A stretch of 35,468 nucleotides of DNA from positions 1 to 35,468 of the forward strand of contig QKIH01000058.1 in assembly GCA_003249645.1 (NCBI GenBank). Direction: 5' to 3'. The translations under genes and the position numbers were made by a program. The notes below the pieces were generated by a model. The model saw only the letters and a list, made by a program, of their open reading frames with translations. It made no database searches and was not told the DNA's origin. This document shows, one piece after another, positions 1 to 6,515 of the stretch. The number at the start of each line of letters is the position of its first letter. Positions within the stretch are counted from its first letter, which is position 1. This stretch comes from Desulfobulbaceae bacterium (GTDB lineage Bacteria > Desulfobacterota > Desulfobulbia > Desulfobulbales > Desulfocapsaceae).

Positions 1-182
1 TTCTGACATTGACCCTCAAGTGCACCACCGCCCACACTGCCTGTCAACTGTCCGTTCTGCCGAACCAGCATCCTTGCCCCGGAGGTTCTCGGCGCTGACC
101 CGCTGCTCCAGGTTATTCCGCCGACGATAACCTCTTCATTATTTTCCAGAGCCTCTATTAACTGATCAAGAATATAACGCAT
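1..182 (-). CDS. XdhC/CoxI-family protein, N-terminal fragment (cut by window edge)
   Basis: The reverse strand from an ATG at 182 reads about 60 residues and runs off the left edge. The visible part starts MRYILDQLIEALE and contains GSAPRTSGARMLV and GSVGGGALEG, the hallmark N-terminal pattern of XdhC/CoxI proteins. In this family XdhC binds molybdenum cofactor and helps insert the sulfurated form into xanthine-dehydrogenase-type enzymes (established for the family). A GAGG ribosome-binding site sits just upstream, and the gene begins 20 bases after the stop of the radical-SAM/ligase gene, so it is the last visible member of the same transcription unit. Its natural client here would be the Mop-type aldehyde oxidoreductase encoded upstream (inference). 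The C-terminal Rossmann half and downstream genes are outside the window. Confidence 0.85.
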   Translation of the reverse strand, partial: MRYILDQLIEALENNEEVIVGGITWSSGSAPRTSGARMLVRQNGQLTGSVGGGALEGQCQ

Positions 183-202
183 AATGCCTCGTTTAGTATT
201 TA

Positions 203-2818
203 TCAACGCAGATCAAGAATCATCCGTTTCACGGTATGTCCGGGGGCAAAGCCGCCCACCGCAGCAACCTCTCCGATGATCAGACTGCCCGACTTGACTG
301 CCTGCCGAACGGCCGGAACCGCTCTCAGCTTTGCTGTAACCTTCTCTGCTGTATCACAGGCAGATTCCGAAGCCAGATACTCAATCTTTATTATAGCCGC
401 ATCTCCGCCTTCAATCACCATACGGTAATCTATCAGGCCATCAATTGCAAAGAGTGCATCATCAATCTGCTGCGTATACAGAGTGTATTCCCCAACCAGA
501 CACCCTTCAAGCCGGCCCCGAATATCAAACAGCCTTGCCGTTCCACCTCCGCAAGCGCACCGCCCCCGGTCCAGGCGGGCCAGATCACCGGTACGGTATC
601 GCAGCAGTACCATTGCCTCACGCCCGAGGGTTGTCAGGACAATTTCACCCAGCTCTCCATCGGCAACAGGCATCTGCGTAACAGGATCAATTATCTCGAC
701 CAGCAGTTCGGACTCACGAAGATGGCAGCCCTGATGCAAACCGCACTCAACACCGCCGCCAAGCCCCGATTCTGTGGTTCCGTAATGCAGAAATGTTTCG
801 GCTCCGGTTAATTGTTCGATGCGTCTTCGCAACACCGGCGATGCATAATCTGAACAAAGCAGTATCGAACGCAGAAAGCCGCTGCCAAGCCTTTCTGCCA
901 GGCCCAGCAAGTGCTGCGGCAACCCAACAACACAGGTAATTCTTTTTTTCCGTATTATTTCTGCACTATCAGTCGACGGCGGCCATGCTCCTTCAGCATG
1001 GATACCTTGATCGGAAAGGGCCCGAATCAGCAGTTCACCTGTCGATGCCGGTTGCGTATAAGGAAGCATGACAAGAACACAGCCGTCATCACCGACAAGA
1101 CTTTTCATTCCGTGGTAAAAAAAATCCCGGATTGAATCAAGATCAGCAGCTGAAAACATGAGACGTTTCGGCTGGCCTGTACTGCCTGAAGTCTGCATGG
1201 TCATAATTCGCTCAACCCGACTTGCAGAAACACACTGCAGCCGCTCACCGTCTTTCACAAGGTCACTGGAGGACAAGAAGGGAAACTTCTGTAAATCCGT
1301 TGCACTCTTTATTTCTTCAGCATCTATCCCGCATAGTGTTTCTCTGTAATAGCTGCTGTTTTGCCGTGCAAAGTCCACGGTCTTTCGCAAACTCTCGAGC
1401 TGCTTTGCTTCAAGCTCCTTTCTCGTCCAGTCAGGCCGCAGGTTCAACCGTCTGGCTGCAAGCTCATCTACTGTTGTCTTCTGTACCGTTCTGCTTGTCT
1501 TACCACGGTACAGCGCTTCCCCGCTTCTTGATGTGAGGTTGAAACTGCAAAAGGGTATGAGCCTGCCGTCAGGTTGCGCAACATGGATACAGCAACCCTG
1601 AAGGCGATCAAGATTGAGGCTCCAGCAGTCCTGAAAGGCCATTGCAGAGAGCTGAAATCTAGCTTTTCCTGCCTGCCGGATAAAACTGCTCAGCTCATCA
1701 TCTGCCGGTTCACTATGCTCTGGAAGAACCCCCTGCCATTGCCGTGCGGTGGCATCAATCGAAGAGAGCGCCCCCTGCAGAGCAAGCTTTGGTGTACAAT
1801 CACATTGTCCTCCGGCGCCGAGCAACTGAAGATCACCACCCTGTTGTATAAGATACCGGGAAGAAAAGGAACAAAGAGCATGTTCACAGCCGGGCGGATG
1901 GAAATCACTGACCCTGAGTTTCTCATCACTCTGTATTTCAAGAGCCTTCATCACCTCCGGCAAAGTGAAATGATCCGGTAAAAAATCTGCCGGATACCGG
2001 CCGAAATAGCTGATCGGCTGAAAATGTACACCACGGACAGCTGGCGCCCGTTCAAGTGCAAATGAAACAATATCCCACAACTGGCTCGTATTTATCCCTC
2101 TCACCAGTGTCGGAACGAGAACGATCCCGAGACCTGCCCGGGCCGCATGATCTATCGCAGCAACTTTTTCGGCCAACAGCGGCCTGCCGCGCAGCTGCAC
2201 AAAGACATCATCATTTACCCCGTCAAACTGGAGAAAGACCGATGAAAGCCCAGCTTTTGCAAGACGGCCAGCAAAAAGGTTGTCAACCGCCAGTTTCAGG
2301 CCATTGGTGTTGAGCTGGATAAAGGTAAAACCGATATCCTTTGCCATGGAGACGATGGTCTCAAGGTCATCCCGCATGGTCGGCTCACCGCCTGAAAGCT
2401 GCAGATTACAGCCGCCGGTACGTTCCATAACCCGTTGAAGAGTATTATAAATCTCAGCAAGACTCGGTTCATGGCAAGATTTTCCACTATCAGCAAAGCA
2501 GACAGGACAACGCAGGTTGCATCGTGAAGTTATTTCAACAAGCGCTGTACAGGTTCGCTGATTATGATTGTGACACAATCCGCAATCATTAGGGCAGCCA
2601 AGGTCGCGGGCATTGCGTGCACCACCGCCGTAACGGATCTTCGGACGAACCCAGGAGGAAAAATTCGGTTCCCCTCGCCAGACAGTTGTCCTGAATTCCC
2701 CGTGGGAAGAACAGTTTTTTACAAGAACAACCTCTCCTTCCTGCTCTATCAGAATGCCGCTGATCGTCTGCATACATTCGGGGCAGACGCTGAAAACCTT
2801 TTGCGAAGGCTCAGTCAT
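203..2818 (-). CDS. trsS: Radical-SAM protein (TrsS-like) fused to an AMP-dependent CoA-ligase-like domain
   Basis: The protein has 871 residues in two halves. Residues about 1-435 are a radical-SAM protein: an N-terminal CPEC and further paired cysteines (CPNDCGLC), the iron-sulfur motif CNLRCPVC (C100, C104, C107), the SAM-binding LSGGEPT, and a cysteine-rich end with LQGCC and IPFCSFN. Residues about 445-871 resemble phenylacetate-CoA-ligase-type adenylating enzymes, with the AMP-binding motif TSGSTGQPK (about 543-551), HYGTTESG and YRTGD. The halves correspond to the DVU_1554 (TrsS) and DVU_1553 families, usually separate proteins as far as I recall. The start is taken as ATG 2818, whose ATGACTGA overlap with the preceding gene suggests translational coupling; GTG 2824 is an alternative. 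The substrate is unknown. It may activate and modify a carboxylate that feeds or matures the aldehyde oxidoreductase (inference). Some TrsS homologues are selenoproteins; I see no need for a selenocysteine here. Confidence 0.85.
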   Translation of the reverse strand: MTEPSQKVFSVCPECMQTISGILIEQEGEVVLVKNCSSHGEFRTTVWRGEPNFSSWVRPKIRYGGGARNARDLGCPNDCGLCHNHNQRTCTALVEITSRCNLRCPVCFADSGKSCHEPSLAEIYNTLQRVMERTGGCNLQLSGGEPTMRDDLETIVSMAKDIGFTFIQLNTNGLKLAVDNLFAGRLAKAGLSSVFLQFDGVNDDVFVQLRGRPLLAEKVAAIDHAARAGLGIVLVPTLVRGINTSQLWDIVSFALERAPAVRGVHFQPISYFGRYPADFLPDHFTLPEVMKALEIQSDEKLRVSDFHPPGCEHALCSFSSRYLIQQGGDLQLLGAGGQCDCTPKLALQGALSSIDATARQWQGVLPEHSEPADDELSSFIRQAGKARFQLSAMAFQDCWSLNLDRLQGCCIHVAQPDGRLIPFCSFNLTSRSGEALYRGKTSRTVQKTTVDELAARRLNLRPDWTRKELEAKQLESLRKTVDFARQNSSYYRETLCGIDAEEIKSATDLQKFPFLSSSDLVKDGERLQCVSASRVERIMTMQTSGSTGQPKRLMFSAADLDSIRDFFYHGMKSLVGDDGCVLVMLPYTQPASTGELLIRALSDQGIHAEGAWPPSTDSAEIIRKKRITCVVGLPQHLLGLAERLGSGFLRSILLCSDYASPVLRRRIEQLTGAETFLHYGTTESGLGGGVECGLHQGCHLRESELLVEIIDPVTQMPVADGELGEIVLTTLGREAMVLLRYRTGDLARLDRGRCACGGGTARLFDIRGRLEGCLVGEYTLYTQQIDDALFAIDGLIDYRMVIEGGDAAIIKIEYLASESACDTAEKVTAKLRAVPAVRQAVKSGSLIIGEVAAVGGFAPGHTVKRMILDLR

Positions 2819-3260
2819 TCTCACGCAATGCTGTCGGGTCTATACCGTTTTCAGTCAAAATAGACATCGCCCTGCCGTAGCACTCTGCCACCAGCGCTCC
2901 GCAAACAGAACGATCCGGCGTATCACCCACGACAATGTTGCTGCAGTTTGTCCCGCCGAATCTGCCGGTTGCATACTCTCTGAACCAATCTCCCAGCTCC
3001 GTCAGCATGAGCGACAGTCTTTCTTCCGCTGTTTCCGAACTGCTGCCTTTGCCGCTATAGTATGCGATAAGACAGGCTGCTCCGCTATAGGCACCGCATG
3101 GTCCGCTCGTACCGATCACGCCGTGGCAAAGCCCGTTCATGGCTCGAACAAGACCAGGATTACTGATACCCTGCAGATCAAGAGCCATCAGTAAAATAAT
3201 CTGGGAGCAGCAATACCCTTCATGGGCCAGTCTTATAATATCAAGATCGTAATCACTCAT
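2811..3260 (-). CDS. C-GCAxxG-C-C family cysteine protein (DVU_1555-like)
   Basis: The protein has 149 residues and is dense in conserved cysteines: C17-C18, C45, C55 in the motif CGAYSG, C106, C120 and C127. This spacing is that of the C-GCAxxG-C-C family, small putative redox or metal-binding proteins of anaerobes whose biochemical role is not settled. The ATG at 3260 is chosen because a GAGG ribosome-binding site precedes it at good distance and homologous sequence begins there; the open frame extends 21 codons further upstream without signs of coding. It starts three bases from the stop of the methyltransferase gene and overlaps the radical-SAM gene at its end, so it is embedded in the Mop accessory operon. 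It may hold an iron-sulfur cluster or carry a thiol-bound intermediate for its neighbours (inference). Confidence 0.85.
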   Translation of the reverse strand: MSDYDLDIIRLAHEGYCCSQIILLMALDLQGISNPGLVRAMNGLCHGVIGTSGPCGAYSGAACLIAYYSGKGSSSETAEERLSLMLTELGDWFREYATGRFGGTNCSNIVVGDTPDRSVCGALVAECYGRAMSILTENGIDPTALREND

Positions 3261-3262
3261 AG

Positions 3263-3955
3263 TTACATCCTCTGAGCTAAAAGAAGATAAAGACCGGGGC
3301 GCGCTGATGCTGAAGCATTGCATGCCGCTCCGGCGGATTGAATATCACCTGTCACAGCAAACCAGAAATCTTTTAAGGATCCGTATTGAAAAACAAACTC
3401 GGCCGCCGTCTGCTTCAAATGATTTGTATGGTCTTCAAGGCACTTTAATGAAAATCCTGCCGCGGCAACTTCTCTTTCCACTGTCGCCAAGTCTGTTGCA
3501 GCAGAAAAACAGCATTGGACAGGCCATTCCCCACCGTTGCCGACTCCGCTCCTTGCGTAAATATCAGACAGCGCCAGCAAACCACCAGAACGAAGAACTC
3601 GGGCAAATTCATTTAGAACGCATTCTTTTTCGGTAAGATTATAGACACATTCACAGATAATCAGATCAAAACTATCTGCCGCAAACGGAAGACCGGCGAG
3701 ATCCGCCTGAACAGTCCGCTGGTAAGAAGATTCATCAAGAAGCGTCAGATTGATATCCGCTCCATAAACAGCGCGGTACCCTCTTTTCTGCAGGATCTCC
3801 AGAGTACCGCCTGCCCCGCATCCGGCATCAAGAATCCGGTCGGCCGGTTCCGGCGCGGCAAGCTGGAGAATCCGTTCGGTAAGAGCATCGCCTCCCGGTT
3901 TTAGATGTTTTCCCAAACTATTTCGAACCGGCAGACTGGAATAAAGAGAGCTCAT
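3263..3955 (-). CDS. trsM: SAM-dependent class I methyltransferase (TrsM, DVU_1556 family)
   Basis: The 230-residue protein has the Rossmann methyltransferase core. Motif I is ILDAGCGAGG (about residues 41-50), followed by the acidic YGADIN that binds the ribose, FDLIICECVYNL, and ARVLRSGGLLALSDIY typical of the UbiE/Methyltransf_11 group. The C-terminal third, with paired cysteines in PVQCCFS and a conserved-looking aromatic stretch, is not part of the generic fold. Position and sequence match the methyltransferase conserved in the DVU_1551-1559 type neighbourhood. It overlaps the preceding redox-protein gene by ATGA. The methyl acceptor is unknown. Because it always sits among cysteine-rich proteins and a radical-SAM enzyme, a cofactor, pterin or small-molecule acceptor is more plausible than RNA (inference). 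Confidence 0.85.
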   Translation of the reverse strand: MSSLYSSLPVRNSLGKHLKPGGDALTERILQLAAPEPADRILDAGCGAGGTLEILQKRGYRAVYGADINLTLLDESSYQRTVQADLAGLPFAADSFDLIICECVYNLTEKECVLNEFARVLRSGGLLALSDIYARSGVGNGGEWPVQCCFSAATDLATVEREVAAAGFSLKCLEDHTNHLKQTAAEFVFQYGSLKDFWFAVTGDIQSAGAACNASASARPGLYLLLAQRM

Positions 3956-4161
3956 TTATCCTCAAGCAATTTTTCAACCTCAAGCATCTTGCCCAAAGCA
4001 AGCTCTTCATCAATCAGCACCTGTCTGCATTGTGGACAAACCGGCAGTTCAACCCTGAACACATTGCCCACATAATGCAGTTCAACCATTCCAGGCTCAA
4101 GCGGTACGCCGCAAGGCTGGCAGATCCAGTTCATGTCTTCGGGCAAAAATCGTAAATCCAT
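3952..4161 (-). CDS. Small two-CxxC redox/metal-binding protein (DVU_1557-like)
   Basis: The protein of about 69 residues has two CxxC pairs, CQPC near residue 14 and CPQC about 30 residues later, in a layout like a zinc ribbon or rubredoxin-type site, followed by an acidic C-terminal helix. It resembles the DVU_1557 family of small redox proteins found beside Mop-type enzymes. An AGGAGG ribosome-binding site lies 9 bases from ATG 4161 and only 3 bases from the in-frame ATG 4167, so the second is preferred; the first would overlap the dicluster gene by ATGA. The end overlaps the methyltransferase start by 4 bases. Metal content cannot be read from sequence. A zinc-binding structural role is as possible as electron transfer. 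Confidence 0.75.
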   Translation of the reverse strand: MDLRFLPEDMNWICQPCGVPLEPGMVELHYVGNVFRVELPVCPQCRQVLIDEELALGKMLEVEKLLEDK

Positions 4162-4163
4162 GG

Positions 4164-6449
4164 TCATCTCCCTCCTGTATCCGGCTGATGAATACTCATC
4201 CGATGACTCCAGCAGCGCAGCAGATGAAATGTATCTCCTTCCTCATAGAATTCCACCCAGAAGGTTGCCGCCCCGATTCGGGATGAGGCCAGTTTGCGGT
4301 TTTCACTGCCGTGGGCTATATGGCGGCCGGATTGTTTATAGTCATGCAGCACCCTGCGGACATCATCCTCAAGGATATGCCTTTCCTCCATGACAATTTC
4401 CAGCGCCTGAGAAATGACAAGTTCTATATTTTCCCAGTCATATCGTTGAGGCAATTCATCTTTTCCACAGCGTTCAGCCATTATCTGCTTTAACCGGCGC
4501 CGGTTGACTCTTCTTGCCGAAATCGATTCAGCAGGAGTTGCTGCCTCTAAAGCTGTCTCTGGATACAGAAGATCAAGCAGATGCAGGACCGGTTTTCCGG
4601 TTAGCGCCAAACGATCGCGGCACATAGCACAATAAGTAAGCATAACAGACTCCGTCTGTTTGACTCTTGCCTCAACAACCTTGCGGCCAAGTGCAGGATC
4701 AGTCCCAGCCATTAGTCCGCCATACCCACAGCACTCGGTTAGTTTCCCAGACATTTCAAGGGGTGCCAATGGCTGCTCAAGCTGCTGCAGAATGCTGCGA
4801 ACCGCTCCTTGAGTTTCTACATCATCACGGGATGTGCAGGGATCGGACAGCGCAAGGGCATTTTTCCCGATGTTTTTCTTCACCAGCTGCTGCTCCGCCA
4901 GAAGCTTCCAGACAGAAACAGACTCAATTTCCGGAAGATTATCACGAAACAACTTGAGGCAAGTTGAGCAGGCAAGAATCAATCGTGGCTTCCCCATGGA
5001 CTGCCAGTCGTTGCGAAACCCCTCAACCATTATCTCAAAGTCTTCCTGCCTGCCGGACCAATAGGCCGGAGCACCGCAGCAGTCGAGCCATATTCCTGTC
5101 TTTGGCTCTATCGCACAAAGTTCATTGTACAGCTTCACAGTCTGCAGATGACGAATTCCTGCCAGTTGACAACCTGGATAAAAAAGCGCTGCCGAATCCT
5201 GCTGATCTTGCGCATGAGAGAGCAGACGGCTTTCTCCCTGGGCAGATTTCATCTCTTCAAGACCGAACCAGTGTGCCGAAGGCGGCATTCTCTCCTCAAC
5301 AACCATCTGCTGCCGTGCCTGAAGACAGAGATCAGCCATGGAAAAATCATTTGGACAAATCACCTCACACTGCCTGCACAGAGAACAGCTGTTAATAAAT
5401 GTGTTGGCCTGATGAACTCCTTTGACGATGGCAGAATTGTTGTATATCCGCCGCGCATATACTTTCGGGTAGCTTTTATACTCTGCCAGATAGACACAGT
5501 TGCGAACACATTCAAGGCATTGGCAGTCGATACACCGCAATGCCTCCTCAACCGCTTCTTCCCTGGTGTATCCTGCCTGATCTGCAGGTTCAATACGTTT
5601 AAGCTCGCTCAAATCTTTCGTCTGGACAAAAAGATCGGTTTTGCCGTTACGCGGTTTAACTCTGCTTGCAGTCAGTGATGCGCCCTGCAAAAATCTGTCA
5701 ATTGATATGGCCGCCTCCCGCCCCTGGGAGACCGCCATAATAAAACGGTACGGATCTCCTTCTGCCTGCAGGCCGCCGGTAAACCAGCCCTTTTGGTCTA
5801 GAGCACAGGTCTCCCCATCAGCCGGCCCGATCATAGCGAGCAAATCAGCTGCGAGTTCATCATCCTGGCCTATGTAAACGGCATCATACTCCTCGGTGCA
5901 GAGCGCGTAATCGAGAACCTTAACAGGGTGGAACTTCACCCCGAAGCTCTCAAGACGCTTCAGCTCCTGGTCAATAACCTCAAGCTTAAGAACAGTGTCG
6001 GTCAGATTGCGCAACCAGCCTCCCGGCCCGCTCTCTGTATGGTACACATGAATGGGATGACCCTTTTTAGCAAGATCATTGGCGAGGGCAAGACTTGATG
6101 GACCTGCACCGATGACCGCAACTTTTTTGGATTTCGGGGGCAACTTCAGAAACTTTGCCTTTGAAGGGACCGCTTCAATACACATGCGCTCAAGCCTGCC
6201 GATTGCAATTGCACCACCGAGTGTCTCGCGTTTACAGTACTGCTCACAGGGTGCCTCGCACATGCGGGCGACGATGCCTGCAAGCGGCATGCTCTTTTCA
6301 AGGATAGCTCGTCCACCCGCCAGATCGTCTTTTCCGACTGCCTGGACAAAAGCTCTGGCGTTAACCCCAAGAGGACAACCCGCCTGGCAGCCTGGAGGTT
6401 CTTCCTGGATACACAGGGCTTCCAGCGCATGAAGTTCTTTCTGGTCCAT
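4164..6449 (-). CDS. Pyridine nucleotide-disulfide oxidoreductase / dicluster [4Fe-4S] / HdrB-like protein (DVU_1558-like)
   Basis: The 761-residue protein is a multidomain electron-transfer enzyme. Residues about 20-95 resemble the GltD/NfnB N-terminal cluster region (CQAGCPLGVNAR, then CEAPCEQYCKRE). Residues about 110-124 carry the FAD-binding VAVIGAGPSSLA. About 306-318 and 355-365 hold ferredoxin-like CxxCxxCxxxC motifs for two [4Fe-4S] clusters. Further on are two HdrB-like cysteine-rich repeats (FYPGCQLAG with CCGAPAYWSG, and ECCGYGG), which in heterodisulfide reductases bind unusual cubane clusters. The C-terminal 100 residues are specific to this family. ATG 6449 is chosen for its GGGAG ribosome-binding site; the upstream in-frame codons pass through the terminator hairpin. 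It probably moves electrons between NAD(P)H or ferredoxin, thiols and the aldehyde oxidoreductase system (inference). Confidence 0.88.
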   Translation of the reverse strand: MDQKELHALEALCIQEEPPGCQAGCPLGVNARAFVQAVGKDDLAGGRAILEKSMPLAGIVARMCEAPCEQYCKRETLGGAIAIGRLERMCIEAVPSKAKFLKLPPKSKKVAVIGAGPSSLALANDLAKKGHPIHVYHTESGPGGWLRNLTDTVLKLEVIDQELKRLESFGVKFHPVKVLDYALCTEEYDAVYIGQDDELAADLLAMIGPADGETCALDQKGWFTGGLQAEGDPYRFIMAVSQGREAAISIDRFLQGASLTASRVKPRNGKTDLFVQTKDLSELKRIEPADQAGYTREEAVEEALRCIDCQCLECVRNCVYLAEYKSYPKVYARRIYNNSAIVKGVHQANTFINSCSLCRQCEVICPNDFSMADLCLQARQQMVVEERMPPSAHWFGLEEMKSAQGESRLLSHAQDQQDSAALFYPGCQLAGIRHLQTVKLYNELCAIEPKTGIWLDCCGAPAYWSGRQEDFEIMVEGFRNDWQSMGKPRLILACSTCLKLFRDNLPEIESVSVWKLLAEQQLVKKNIGKNALALSDPCTSRDDVETQGAVRSILQQLEQPLAPLEMSGKLTECCGYGGLMAGTDPALGRKVVEARVKQTESVMLTYCAMCRDRLALTGKPVLHLLDLLYPETALEAATPAESISARRVNRRRLKQIMAERCGKDELPQRYDWENIELVISQALEIVMEERHILEDDVRRVLHDYKQSGRHIAHGSENRKLASSRIGAATFWVEFYEEGDTFHLLRCWSHRMSIHQPDTGGR

Positions 6450-6470
6450 TACTACTCCCTGGGAAAACAC

Positions 6471-6502
6471 AAAAACCTCCGGACGCAGGAAGCGTCCGGA
6501 GG
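6471..6502 (-). terminator. Rho-independent terminator/attenuator after mop
   Basis: A perfect 11-bp stem (CCTCCGGACGC paired with GCGTCCGGAGG, 5-base loop) is followed on the minus strand by five U residues. It lies 14 bases past the mop stop codon and about 20 bases before the start of the dicluster oxidoreductase gene. It would reduce transcription from mop into the downstream accessory genes, giving more Mop than accessory protein (inference). Confidence 0.88.
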
Positions 6503-6515
6503 CAGGATACGTCAA

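Noticed and set aside
203..2818. Selenocysteine (in-frame TGA) in the TrsS-like gene
   Set aside because: The frame is continuous without internal TGA, so this copy uses cysteine.
236..2863. Plus-strand open frames opposite the radical-SAM/ligase gene
   Set aside because: They lie antisense to a gene with clear motifs on the minus strand, and lack ribosome-binding sites and recognisable domains.
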